Origin: HGM04593 sp045661205
GTDB lineage: Bacteria > Bacteroidota > Bacteroidia > Bacteroidales > Bacteroidaceae
Length of the DNA: 64,000 bases
Assembly: GCA_045661205.1 (NCBI GenBank)
Contig: JAZRFE010000014.1
Location: forward strand, 1-64,000
Direction: 5' to 3'
Numbering within the stretch: the stretch's first letter is position 1; each line of letters opens with the position of its first letter. Below are positions 1-8,565 of the stretch, in pieces. Below the pieces are notes generated by a model that worked only from the letters and a program-made list of their open reading frames with translations, was not told where the DNA came from and did not search any database. The position numbers and the translations under genes are program-made.

Positions 1-1
1 T

Positions 2-535
2 CGCCAATCATTGAAAGCAATAGGAATGTTCAAAGATGAATACCTTTTGGACTTTATTAATGTAGAGGAACTTGGAGAACGTGATAAAGAGGATATTGAT
101 GAACGGGTTATCGAACAGGAAATCATACACAATATTAAGAAGTTCATTCTTACCTTTGGTCGGGACTTTGCATTTGTAGGTAATCAGTACAAATTAGAGG
201 TGTACGGAGTGGAGCATTTCCCCGACTTGATTTTCTTTAACCGAGAATTGAACGCATTGGTTGTAATAGAGTTAAAGAAAGGAACATTCAAACCCTCTTA
301 CTTAGGGCAGTTATGTACCTATCTTCGTTTAGTGGATGACCAAATGCGTAAGCCACACGAAAATCCATCAATCGGCATAGTGCTATGTAAAAGTGCAGAC
401 AAAAAGTATGTGGAGTATGTAATCCAAGACTACGACAAGCCGTTAGGCGTTGCGACATACAAGACTTCGGATGAAATGCCAGAGAAATTAAAACAAGCAT
501 TGCCCGATATTGAAGAATTAAAGAAACTGCTATAA
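2..535 (+). CDS. YhcG/DUF1016-type PDDEXK nuclease, C-terminal part (5' truncated by window edge)
   Basis: The reading frame is open from base 2, so the gene begins before the window; TTG at 11 is only an in-frame codon. The visible 178 residues match the C-terminal nuclease domain of the YhcG/DUF1016 family: an opening like MFKDEYLLDF, then a PD-(D/E)xK core with 'HFPDLIFF' followed by 'VVIELKKG'. Family members are about 350 residues with an N-terminal DUF1016_N half, which would lie upstream. They are putative DNA nucleases common in accessory regions and mobile elements. A strong hairpin terminator follows 3 bases after the stop. Confidence 0.85.
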   Translation, partial: RQSLKAIGMFKDEYLLDFINVEELGERDKEDIDERVIEQEIIHNIKKFILTFGRDFAFVGNQYKLEVYGVEHFPDLIFFNRELNALVVIELKKGTFKPSYLGQLCTYLRLVDDQMRKPHENPSIGIVLCKSADKKYVEYVIQDYDKPLGVATYKTSDEMPEKLKQALPDIEELKKLL

Positions 536-537
536 TT

Positions 538-592
538 GAAATGCAGACGAAAGAAAATTACCATCATTCTCCTTTCGTCTGCATTTCTTTTT
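538..592 (+). terminator. Rho-independent terminator of the YhcG-like gene
   Basis: A perfect 16-bp stem, GAAATGCAGACGAAAG (538-553) with CTTTCGTCTGCATTTC (572-587), an 18-nt loop, then a T-rich tail. From 593 to 748 I see no gene; the 80-codon frame that starts inside the stem is not credible. Confidence 0.8.
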
Positions 593-748
593 GTACCTTT
601 GTAACATCAAGAGTTATCACATTGTGGCAAAGCAATGAAGAACTCAGAAATACGAACGGTTGCTATCTCGTTACCCAATTTTCAAGTAATCCAACCAACC
701 GATTTATTCTAAGCGAGTTAGCTTTTCTTGCAAAAGTTTTTGAAAAAG

Positions 749-780
749 TTTGGTGGGATTTTGGAAAAATAGTACATTTG
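749..780 (+). promoter_or_regulatory. Bacteroidetes-type promoter for the GtrA operon
   Basis: TTTG at 749-752 and TACATTTG at 773-780 are separated by 20 bp, matching the -33 TTTG / -7 TAnnTTTG consensus. The predicted start, near 787, lies about 55 nt before the GtrA-like gene. Confidence 0.65.
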
Positions 781-841
781 TAAAATATAGTTTGCACAAT
801 TTCGGGCAAACTTTAATAAGTGGAATTACCGTATTTAGTAA

Positions 842-1264
842 ATGATATTGGAGAAGACAAACAATACTTGGGTGCAACTGTTTCGTTACGGTTTTGTGGC
901 AGTGGGGGCTTTTGCAGTCGATTATGGTTGTTATTTCCTTCTCGCTTATCTGCTTGCGGTGCAGTACCTGTTGGCTGCGGTGGTCGGCTTTATTGCCGGA
1001 ACGACAACCAACTACCTGATATCCAAGTATATGGTTTTTCAGGGAGAGCCTAAGTCGAGAGCTTCCGAGGTGTTCCTTGTGTTTCTAATAAGCGGCGTCG
1101 GGTTGCTGTGGCTCGAACTTGGACTCTATGTGCTGACCGATATATACGGTGTGCACTTTTTGTGGTCGAAATTGATAATGACGGGGGTTGTTTTCCTCTG
1201 GAACTTTTTCGCACGTAAATTTTTTATGTACTCAAGGTTTTTCAATATATTGAAAGAGTCTTAA
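842..1264 (+). CDS. GtrA-like four-helix membrane protein
   Basis: A 140-residue protein with four predicted membrane helices (about residues 15-35, 42-60, 76-97, 105-126) and the family pattern 'RYGFVAVGAFAVDYG' near the N-terminus and a charged 'FFARKFFMYS' near the end. GtrA-family proteins are thought to help move polyprenyl-phosphate-linked sugars across the inner membrane for glycosylation of cell-surface polymers. ATG at 842 is the first start after the promoter. It is first of four genes with gaps of 14, 11 and 15 bases, whose next two members are also sugar-related, which supports a surface-glycan role (inference). Confidence 0.8.
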   Translation: MILEKTNNTWVQLFRYGFVAVGAFAVDYGCYFLLAYLLAVQYLLAAVVGFIAGTTTNYLISKYMVFQGEPKSRASEVFLVFLISGVGLLWLELGLYVLTDIYGVHFLWSKLIMTGVVFLWNFFARKFFMYSRFFNILKES

Positions 1265-1278
1265 CGAATATTTGAACG

Positions 1279-2313
1279 ATGAATTGTTATCTGGTTACAG
1301 GCGGTGCCGGCTTTTTCGGCTCCATAATGAAAAAAATCTTGCTTAATGGTGGCAACAGGGTTGTCAGCATAGATTTGCAGGGAGACGACCTTGCCGACGA
1401 CAATTTTATAGCATATAAGGGCGATATTAATGATGATGCTCTCATGGAGCGCATTTTCGAGGAGTATAAGTTTGACGCGATATACCATTTTGCGGCGTTG
1501 CTTGCCCATGTGAAAAGTGAGCTTAAAAACCTGTGGCATGCCAATGTCGACGGTACTGCCAATGTGGCAAAGTATGCTGCGAAATATGGTGTGAAACGTG
1601 TTATTTTTACCTCCTCCAACTGCTTGTGGGCCGAGGATTTCAGCCACAAGATTACCGAAGAGGAGTTGCCCTGTCCCATAGAGATATATGGCAAGTCCAA
1701 GCTCGAGGGAGAGAAGATACTGCGCTCACACGACGAGTTTGTGTCGATAATATTCCGTTGTCCCACCATCATGGACGAGGGTCGTTTGGGTTTGCTGGGC
1801 ATCCTTTATCAGTTTATCGATGAGGGGCGTCGTCTGCCCATGGTAGGCAATGGCGATAACTTCTACCAATTCATATATGCTAAGGACCTTGCAAATGCAT
1901 GCTTGCTGGCGCGCGACTATAATTCCACTGCGGTTTTCAACATTGGCTCCGATGATGTCAAGGACTTCCGCACAGTCTATCGCTACGTGATAGAAAAGGC
2001 CGGCTCTAAATCGAAACTGATGTTCCTTCCCAAAAAACTTATGATTGCAGGAATGAAACTCTGTTTCGCGCTTGGAATTTCTCCATTGGGGCCTTATCAG
2101 TATAAGATGATTGCATCGAACTTTGTGTTCGACACTACAAAAATAAAGCGCGAGCTTGGGTGGATGCCCACAAAAACCAATGAAGAGATGTTGCTGACGG
2201 CATACAACTATTACCACAACAACAAACAGGAGATTCTTGCACGCAAGGATGTCTCGGCTCATTCATCGGTTGCCAAGATGGGAATAATAAGAGTAATAAA
2301 GTGGTTCTGCTGA
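1279..2313 (+). CDS. NAD-dependent epimerase/dehydratase (extended SDR)
   Basis: A 344-residue extended short-chain dehydrogenase. Visible are the nucleotide-binding 'TGGAGFFGS' at residues 7-15, 'HFAALLAH' after strand 4, the 'FTSSNCLW' serine region and the catalytic 'YGKSK' (YxxxK) around residue 137. Family members epimerise or dehydrate nucleotide-diphosphate sugars; the substrate cannot be told from sequence. It lies in a tight operon between a GtrA-like protein and a UGM-like flavoprotein, consistent with nucleotide-sugar or lipid-linked-sugar processing. The last 40 residues are poorly conserved in the family. Confidence 0.85.
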   Translation: MNCYLVTGGAGFFGSIMKKILLNGGNRVVSIDLQGDDLADDNFIAYKGDINDDALMERIFEEYKFDAIYHFAALLAHVKSELKNLWHANVDGTANVAKYAAKYGVKRVIFTSSNCLWAEDFSHKITEEELPCPIEIYGKSKLEGEKILRSHDEFVSIIFRCPTIMDEGRLGLLGILYQFIDEGRRLPMVGNGDNFYQFIYAKDLANACLLARDYNSTAVFNIGSDDVKDFRTVYRYVIEKAGSKSKLMFLPKKLMIAGMKLCFALGISPLGPYQYKMIASNFVFDTTKIKRELGWMPTKTNEEMLLTAYNYYHNNKQEILARKDVSAHSSVAKMGIIRVIKWFC

Positions 2314-2324
2314 TATAACTATAT

Positions 2325-3905
2325 ATGGCCGAAGAGAGAAAAAAAATAGCATTGATAGTGGGAGCAGGCCCTGCCGGACTTACTGCTGCATATGAACTGT
2401 TGAAACATACGGACATCCATCCAATTGTGATGGAGACATCCGATGTTGTCGGCGGAATATCGCAGACGGTGAACTATAAAGGTAACCGCATGGATATCGG
2501 TGGTCACCGTTTCTTCTCGAAAAATGCTGCTATCATGGAGTGGTGGAACAAACTTTTGCCTGTGCAGGGAGCACCGGCAAAAGACGACATCCTTTTGGGC
2601 AACACCGCAAAGCCTATGCAAAAAGGTGGCCCCGACCCGGAAAAAGATGATAGGGTGATGCTTTATCGCGACCGCGTATCACGCATATTTTTCCTGCGCA
2701 AATTCTTCAATTATCCCATTTCTCTCAAATTTTCCACATTCGCAAATTTGGGCTTCAAACGAACAATGGAGGCAGGCTACGGCTATATATACTCGCAGTT
2801 CAACAAGCTGCGCGAGGATTCTCTCGAAAACTTCTACATCAACCGTTTCGGCAGGCCTTTGTACGAGCTTTTCTTCGAGGGTTACACCGAGAAAGTGTGG
2901 GGTAAGCACCCCTCGAAACTTGGTGCCGATTGGGGTAGCCAAAGAGTAAAAGGCTTGTCGTTGCGCACCATATTGAAAGATGCTCTTCTCAAGCCCTTTA
3001 AGAGCAGTGATGTGTCGCAGAAAAAGGTAGAGACTTCGCTCATAGAGCAATTCATATATCCCAAGTACGGCCCCGGACAGCTTTGGGAGATTGTAGCCGA
3101 TGAGATACGTGCAATGGGTGGCGAGGTGCTGTTCAAACACGATGTAAGATGTGTGAACGTAGAGAATGGTCGCGTGGTCTCCATCGACTATTGTTCGCCT
3201 GACAATAAAATAATAAATTTTCCTTGCGACTATCTTCTCTCGACAATGCCGCTGAAAAACCTGGTGACGTCGATGTTGGGTACAGATGTTCCCGACGATG
3301 TCTACCGCATTGCAAAAGAGCTTCCCTACCGCGATTTTATCACAGTGGGACTGCTGCTCGACAAGATGAAGATAAAGAACGAGACTAAGATAAAAACCTA
3401 TGCCCAACGTGTGCCCGACACATGGATATACATTCAGGAACGCGACGTTAAGGTAGGTCGTCTGCAAGTATTCAACAACTGGTCGCCCTATCTCGTCAAA
3501 GACTATGAAAATACCATGTTCGTGGGGCTTGAATATTTTTGCAACGAGGGCGATTACATGTGGCGCATGTCCGACGAGAATTTTATATCCATGGCGATAG
3601 ACGAGCTTGTGGCTATCGATATTATCGACCGCGATGCAGTGCTCGACGCTACACGCGTGAAGATAAAAAAAGCCTATCCGGCATATTTCGGCAGCTACTA
3701 CGAGCTCGACAAGGTGAAGGATTTCCTCAATGGAATAGAAAATCTATACTGCCTGGGTCGCAACGGACAGCACCGATACAACAATATGGACCACTCGATG
3801 ATGACAGCAATGGTGGCCGTAGATAATATAAAGAACGGCATTACCGACAAGAGTGCCGTATGGAACGTAAACACAGAGACTGAATATCACGAAAAACGAC
3901 AATAA
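2325..3905 (+). CDS. FAD-dependent oxidoreductase related to UDP-galactopyranose mutase / protoporphyrinogen oxidase
   Basis: A 526-residue flavoprotein. The N-terminus carries a dinucleotide-binding fold, 'VGAGPAGLTAAYELL' at about residues 13-27, an acidic end of strand 2 ('VMETSDVVGG') and 'DIGGHRFFSK', all typical of the amine-oxidase/UGM-like superfamily. Near the C-terminus 'LYCLGRNGQHRYNNMDHSM' is the usual flavin-closing segment. Homologues annotated as NAD(P)/FAD-dependent oxidoreductases often lie in polysaccharide loci. It is third in the 842-5810 operon, 11 bases after the epimerase. Substrate unknown; an oxidation or ring-contraction step on a glycan or polyprenyl sugar is my inference. 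Confidence 0.8.
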   Translation: MAEERKKIALIVGAGPAGLTAAYELLKHTDIHPIVMETSDVVGGISQTVNYKGNRMDIGGHRFFSKNAAIMEWWNKLLPVQGAPAKDDILLGNTAKPMQKGGPDPEKDDRVMLYRDRVSRIFFLRKFFNYPISLKFSTFANLGFKRTMEAGYGYIYSQFNKLREDSLENFYINRFGRPLYELFFEGYTEKVWGKHPSKLGADWGSQRVKGLSLRTILKDALLKPFKSSDVSQKKVETSLIEQFIYPKYGPGQLWEIVADEIRAMGGEVLFKHDVRCVNVENGRVVSIDYCSPDNKIINFPCDYLLSTMPLKNLVTSMLGTDVPDDVYRIAKELPYRDFITVGLLLDKMKIKNETKIKTYAQRVPDTWIYIQERDVKVGRLQVFNNWSPYLVKDYENTMFVGLEYFCNEGDYMWRMSDENFISMAIDELVAIDIIDRDAVLDATRVKIKKAYPAYFGSYYELDKVKDFLNGIENLYCLGRNGQHRYNNMDHSMMTAMVAVDNIKNGITDKSAVWNVNTETEYHEKRQ

Positions 3906-3920
3906 AGGGGATTTTGCACT

Positions 3921-5810
3921 ATGATTACAGGTATTGATGCTCATTATGAGGAACTTATAGAAGATCGCGTAACCGAGTTCTTTTACATGGTACGCGACAT
4001 TCTCACGCCCGAAGAGATAGAGCGTGTGCGCGAGGCTTTTCTCTTTGCACGCGCAGCGCACAAGAATCAGAAACGCAAGACGGGCGAGCCTTATATCCTG
4101 CATCCGATAGCTGTGGCGCGCATCCTTGCCGTTGAACTCGAGATAGGCGTAAACCCCATAATAGCAGCCTTCCTGCACGACGTTGTCGAGGACACAGAAT
4201 ACACCATCGAGGACATCAGAGACAATTTTGGCAGCGACGTTGCTTTCCTTGTTGGAGCTGTCACCAAGCAGAAAAAAGAGACATACGAGACCTCTAAGCA
4301 GGTCGACAACTTCAAGCAGATGCTCGACTCGGTGCATTACGACATACGCGCACTGCTGTTGAAACTTGCCGACCGTCTGCACAACATGCGTACGCTCAGC
4401 AGCATGCGCCCCGATAAGCAGATGAAGATTGCAGGAGAAACAGACTATTTCTATGCTCCGTTGGCCAATCGTCTGGGTCTGCACAAGATAAAAACCGAAC
4501 TCGAAAACCTCTCATTCCGCTTCCGTTGCCCTCGCGAGTATGCAGCCCTTGCCGAGGCTTTGCGCAAAGAGCGTGCCGAGCGCGAGAAGTATATCAACGG
4601 GTTTATGAAGAATATCACCCGCGTGCTTGCCGCACATGGGCTTGATGTACGCACACAGTTGCGCTATCGCGCCCCCTATAAGGTGTGGCGCAAGATGCAC
4701 ACCTCGGGTTGCGATTTTCATCATATAGACGATAAATATTATGTAAGAATTATCTACGGCGAGGTGCCCGGAATGTCCGAGAAAGACGTCAGCTTGAAAA
4801 TATACTCCATCCTCACAGATGTCTACAAAGAGCGTCCTCACAGTGTGAACAACTATATCGATTCGCCCAAAGAGAATGGCTATCAGAGTTTTCATGTGAA
4901 GCTGCTCGGCGACAAAGGTGTGTGGGAAGAGGTACACATCTCTTCGGAGCGCATGGTGAAAAAGTCGCAGTTCGGATGTATTGCCGAACGCTCCGAAGGC
5001 AACATTGTAAACTGGATAGAGAAGTTCAAGTCTGTGCTTCAGGATGTTGCCTGCCACGGCAAGGAGGTAGAGTATATGGAGGGAGTTACAATGTCCTTCT
5101 ATAACGACGATATTATGGTGTACACTCCGCAAGGTATGTATGTAATACTGCCGAAAAATGCGACGGCACTAGACTTTGCATTCGAAATTCACTCGAATAT
5201 AGGCAAGCATGCACAGTATGCCAAGGTGAACGGCCGCCTCTGTTCGGTAAAGACAGTGCTTCGTCGCGGCGACTGTGTAGAGATAGGCACCAACGAGAAC
5301 ATAGAGCCTCGCCCCGATTGGCTCGACCATGTTGTTACCTACAAGGCCAAGCGCAACCTGCGCACGATGCTCAATCGTCAGAAGAAAATATCATACATAC
5401 GTTGTCCCAACTGTCGCCCCTTGCCCGGCGACGAAGTGATAGGCTTCAAAGACCGTTTCGACAAAATAACACTTCATCGTCGCGACTGCCGTTCGGCTAT
5501 ACGCCAGGCCTCGCAGGATGGTGATGCCATAGTAGCGGTGAACTTTGAAGAGGATGGACACTTCCTCTATCCTGCTTGCATAAGCATTTATGCTATCGAC
5601 CGTTACCATCTGCTCATCGACCTTGTCGATTGCATCACCAACAAGCTGAAACTGTCGATAAACTCTCTCTGCACCACCACCGAGGACGAAATAGTGAATT
5701 GCACCATCGAGTTCAATGTTCACTCTTCGCGCGAGCTTCACGAAGTAATAGAACACATTGCCGCCATTGAGGGCGTCGATGAGGTTAAGCAGAAATTCCT
5801 CGAAAGATAA
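3921..5810 (+). CDS. RelA/SpoT family (p)ppGpp hydrolase/synthetase, short form with divergent synthetase motifs
   Basis: A 629-residue RSH protein. Order: HD hydrolase domain (about 45-200) with 'RKTGEPYILHP', 'FLHDVVEDT' and 'KLADRLHNMRT', all metal and substrate residues present; synthetase-like domain (about 225-370); TGS domain (about 395-455, 'VYTPQGMYVILPKNATALDF'); a Cys/His segment ('CPNCRPLPG...HRRDC'); and an ACT domain at the end. The synthetase part keeps the motif Asp ('DDKYYVRII') and 'PKENGYQSFH', but the usual RxKxxxSI stretch reads 'RAPYKVWRKM' and EVQIRT reads 'EVHISS'. I infer a mainly hydrolytic, SpoT-like enzyme. Typical long RSH proteins are about 730 residues. Last gene of the operon, before a bidirectional terminator. 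Confidence 0.85.
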   Translation: MITGIDAHYEELIEDRVTEFFYMVRDILTPEEIERVREAFLFARAAHKNQKRKTGEPYILHPIAVARILAVELEIGVNPIIAAFLHDVVEDTEYTIEDIRDNFGSDVAFLVGAVTKQKKETYETSKQVDNFKQMLDSVHYDIRALLLKLADRLHNMRTLSSMRPDKQMKIAGETDYFYAPLANRLGLHKIKTELENLSFRFRCPREYAALAEALRKERAEREKYINGFMKNITRVLAAHGLDVRTQLRYRAPYKVWRKMHTSGCDFHHIDDKYYVRIIYGEVPGMSEKDVSLKIYSILTDVYKERPHSVNNYIDSPKENGYQSFHVKLLGDKGVWEEVHISSERMVKKSQFGCIAERSEGNIVNWIEKFKSVLQDVACHGKEVEYMEGVTMSFYNDDIMVYTPQGMYVILPKNATALDFAFEIHSNIGKHAQYAKVNGRLCSVKTVLRRGDCVEIGTNENIEPRPDWLDHVVTYKAKRNLRTMLNRQKKISYIRCPNCRPLPGDEVIGFKDRFDKITLHRRDCRSAIRQASQDGDAIVAVNFEEDGHFLYPACISIYAIDRYHLLIDLVDCITNKLKLSINSLCTTTEDEIVNCTIEFNVHSSRELHEVIEHIAAIEGVDEVKQKFLER

Positions 5811-5846
5811 AAACATAGGTCGCTTTTGAAGCGACCTATGTTTTTT
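5810..5846. terminator. Bidirectional terminator between the convergent RSH and GH78 genes
   Basis: Stem AAAACATAGGTCGCTT (5810-5825) with AAGCGACCTATGTTTT (5829-5844), 16 bp, 3-nt spacer, flanked by A and T runs. It lies exactly between the two convergent stop codons and can serve both strands. Confidence 0.85.
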
Positions 5847-8043
5847 ATAGCGTTACCTTGTGCGTTCCGGCAGACACTTTTTTGATGCTTCCGTCGCGCA
5901 TAACTATTTCGGCAACTGTCCCTTTGGGAACTTTCAGTTTCAATTTTATATCTCCTTTTTTGCGTTTCAACGATACTTCAATCTTTCCGTATATTGTCTC
6001 CAAAGTTGCAGATGCTTCGTCGAGACTGCCCGGCCTCGGTGCCACTCTGAATGTGCGGAACGCGGGGCTTGTGGGGGTGATGCCACATATTTTCTGGCTC
6101 AATATTGTCAGCGGGCCTCCGCTCCACGCATGGTTTATGGTGCCTCCGCCAAAGCCCTCGCTTCCTATGCCCCAACCCTCGAACAGAGTGGTGTAGTCAT
6201 AGGCAAGCATTTTTTTGTATCGCTTTTTCATTCTTTCGATGGCAAGCCTCTCCTCGCCCATCATACAGAGTGCTTCGAGCACATATTTTTCCATATAGGG
6301 GCTTGCGTGATACTCCTCGCTCAGCAGTTTTATAAGCACCGGATATTTCTCTTTGCGGGCAAGTCCTGAGACCACAGCCATAGCCTGTGCGCGGTCGTCG
6401 GTGGCGCGCGTGTAGCCTGGGCTTCTGTATGCTGCTCCGTTCCAGAATCGTTTGTCGAATGACGCCTCTATCCTCGCCATCATCTGCGCGCAAAGTGCGG
6501 CATCCTCTCTCTTGTCAAGCATCAGGGCAAATTCCCTTTCGGCTTTCAGCGCAAGATAGTACCAGCAGCAGGTCAGCACTTGCAGGTCGATGTTGCTGCC
6601 CCAGTCGCCCCAGCTCCAATCGCCATGGCGCACGACGGGAATGCCGTCGGCATCGGTATGCCACACTTTGTGCAGGTAGCGGTGCATGCCGTCGTAAATC
6701 TCGCCGATGAAACTGCTGTCGCCACTGTAAAAATAGTGGGTGTAGAATCCGTACCAACCTATCGACGCAAGCATTTGCAAGGGAAGTTCTTTTAGCCATG
6801 TGGTTGCGGGCATGGGCGAGAAAATTACTCCATCCTCGCGCTGCCAGCCTATAAGCTCGCGTATGCCTTTTGACGCCAATTTATGTGCCGAGGGCGAGAG
6901 TGCATAGAATGTCTCTCCAAGTTCGTTTACTTCGTCGCCCCACCATTGTGCGCGCTCGCGGTCGGGGCAGTCCATGTAGCTGTCGCGCATGGTGACGTAC
7001 AATGTGCGTGCCGCGCGTTTCCACAGCTCATTCAAAAATGGGTCGTCACATGCGAAAGAGCCCGAAAACTCTGCATTGTATCCTGTTTCGCGATATTTGA
7101 CATCGAGTATTTCTACTCCCTTGGGGACAATATAATAAATCTCGTGGCCGTTCATCCAACCATAGCTTTCGTACTCTTGTGTGCCGTCGCAGGTGATATA
7201 TTCCGCACGAACATTGTTCTCCGAGCCCCCTCGATAGTTGTCGCTGATGATATGCACTGTTTTGCCCGCCTCGGCCTTCACTTTTATGTAAGGTGTCACG
7301 TGGCAGTTGTAGGGTAGGCGGCAGAAGAGTGTATCGCCGTTGGGTGATGTTCGTGTTGCAGTGTATTTTTTCAGTCCGTAATCCTTCCACATGGGGATGG
7401 GGCGTTCTATGGCTTTGCCAAAAGGTGCTTCACCCGATGCGGCAATTATTGTTGCCTTCTGCATGTTGCTGTCGTCAAAGTCGTTATCCTGCCAGTCATG
7501 CTTTTTCACGCGTGCGTCGAAGCGTATGTTACTCTCGGGCAGGCGGAAATTGGGGTGGGGCGCATCGCTGTTTTTGTATGCACTGTATGTGGCGGCCTTC
7601 CAACTCTCGTTGCTGCTTATCGTTTGTCCGTCGATTTGTGCGTCGAAGTAAAAACCTCCTTTGCCGCTGTTGTGGTGGCTGAACCCTCCCTTACCAAAAA
7701 ACCATGTGAGCACTGCTATGCAGTTCTCCCCTTTTTTCAGGTAGTTGCTTATATCTACAATGTCGCAGTAGTGGTCGCCGGGTGCGGGGCCTCGTTTCAG
7801 ACTGCCCTCGAACACAGCAAGCCTGCCGTTTATCCACAGCCAATATTTGCTGTCGGCTGCTATTCGCGCCAACGCTTTGTCGGGTTTTTTGTCGAGAACA
7901 ATCTTCTTGCGGAATATCTGCCATGTGTTTTCATTGTGTTTGCAATCGGCGGCGCAAATCCATTTGCCGTCGTTGCTGTTGCTTGCTGTCATGCCCATGT
8001 TGAGCGTCAGCAGGCAAAAAATAAGCAGTAAGGTTCTTTTCAT
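5845..8043 (-). CDS. Secreted alpha-L-rhamnosidase-like glycoside hydrolase (GH78)
   Basis: A 732-residue protein with a cleavable signal peptide ('MKRTLLLIFCLLTLNMGMTAS'). An N-terminal beta-sandwich region is followed by an (alpha/alpha)6 barrel from about residue 340, with 'YMDCPDRERAQWWGDEVNE', which corresponds to the GH78 motif carrying the catalytic acid, and later 'INHAWSGGP'. GH78 enzymes remove terminal alpha-L-rhamnose from plant or bacterial polysaccharides by inversion. No SusC/D pair or regulator is adjacent, so this is not part of a recognisable utilisation locus. On the minus strand TATCTTTG (8072-8079) lies just upstream, without an obvious -33 box. Confidence 0.82.
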   Translation of the reverse strand: MKRTLLLIFCLLTLNMGMTASNSNDGKWICAADCKHNENTWQIFRKKIVLDKKPDKALARIAADSKYWLWINGRLAVFEGSLKRGPAPGDHYCDIVDISNYLKKGENCIAVLTWFFGKGGFSHHNSGKGGFYFDAQIDGQTISSNESWKAATYSAYKNSDAPHPNFRLPESNIRFDARVKKHDWQDNDFDDSNMQKATIIAASGEAPFGKAIERPIPMWKDYGLKKYTATRTSPNGDTLFCRLPYNCHVTPYIKVKAEAGKTVHIISDNYRGGSENNVRAEYITCDGTQEYESYGWMNGHEIYYIVPKGVEILDVKYRETGYNAEFSGSFACDDPFLNELWKRAARTLYVTMRDSYMDCPDRERAQWWGDEVNELGETFYALSPSAHKLASKGIRELIGWQREDGVIFSPMPATTWLKELPLQMLASIGWYGFYTHYFYSGDSSFIGEIYDGMHRYLHKVWHTDADGIPVVRHGDWSWGDWGSNIDLQVLTCCWYYLALKAEREFALMLDKREDAALCAQMMARIEASFDKRFWNGAAYRSPGYTRATDDRAQAMAVVSGLARKEKYPVLIKLLSEEYHASPYMEKYVLEALCMMGEERLAIERMKKRYKKMLAYDYTTLFEGWGIGSEGFGGGTINHAWSGGPLTILSQKICGITPTSPAFRTFRVAPRPGSLDEASATLETIYGKIEVSLKRKKGDIKLKLKVPKGTVAEIVMRDGSIKKVSAGTHKVTL

Positions 8044-8068
8044 ATATTATGCGTTTTTTTTACTGATG

Positions 8069-8099
8069 TTGCAAAGATAAAATTTATTTTGTATTTTTG
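8069..8099 (+). promoter_or_regulatory. Probable promoter of the amino-sugar operon
   Basis: TATTTTTG at 8092-8099 fits the -7 consensus, with TTG at 8069-8071 20 bp upstream. It decides the start of the next gene: in-frame codons before 8131 lie within or immediately after the promoter. Confidence 0.45.
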
Positions 8100-8130
8100 C
8101 TGTAAACATCGAATGTGCTTAGTCAATAAA

Positions 8131-8565
8131 ATGGCAGAGAAAAGCAAGAGAAACAGTAAAAAAGTGCGTATCATAAACTTAGGAAAGATACGCGACAAGC
8201 GCGGTAACCTTTCGGTTGTCGAGTCGGGTATCTCTCTGCCATTCGAGATAGCCCGCACCTATTGGGTGTACGATGTTCCCGGTGGCGAGGCACGTCAGGG
8301 ACATGCCTACTACAAGAGCGAGGAGTTTATAATTGCTCTTTCGGGCAGTTTCGATTTGTTGGTTGATGATGGCAATGAGCGTGTGACTTATCGTCTCGAC
8401 CAATGCAACAAGGGTGTTTATGTCCCCTCGGGCACATGGCGTCATCTGCTCAATTTTGCAACAAATTCCATTGCTTTGGTGATAACCTCCACAGCTTACA
8501 GCCCCAAGGATTATATTCGCGATTACGACGAGTTTGTTGAACTTAAAAAGAATGGTGCGCTATGA
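8131..8565 (+). CDS. FdtA/WxcM-type cupin, first of a tandem pair
   Basis: A 144-residue single-domain cupin of the sugar 3,4-ketoisomerase family (FdtA/QdtA/WxcM C-terminal). The core reads 'YDVPGGEARQGHAYYKSEEF' (about residues 48-67), then 'LSGSFDLLVDDG' and 'YVPSGTWRHLLNF'. Active members isomerise dTDP-4-keto-6-deoxyglucose to the 3-keto sugar used by the aminotransferase next door. In this copy the usual HAHK is HAYY, losing the second active-site histidine, so catalysis is doubtful. I chose ATG 8131 because earlier codons fall in the promoter. It overlaps the next gene by 4 bases (ATGA). Confidence 0.8.
   Translation: MAEKSKRNSKKVRIINLGKIRDKRGNLSVVESGISLPFEIARTYWVYDVPGGEARQGHAYYKSEEFIIALSGSFDLLVDDGNERVTYRLDQCNKGVYVPSGTWRHLLNFATNSIALVITSTAYSPKDYIRDYDEFVELKKNGAL

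Noticed and set aside
541..783. 80-codon frame after the YhcG-like gene
   Set aside because: It begins inside the terminator stem and runs into the GtrA promoter; no recognisable sequence.
820..1053. 77-codon frame overlapping the start of the GtrA-like gene
   Set aside because: Out of frame with a clear four-helix GtrA protein; composition not protein-like.
5810..5846. Possible attachment site or inverted repeat of a mobile element
   Set aside because: Position between convergent stops and A/T-flanked stem fit a bidirectional terminator; no element boundaries are visible.
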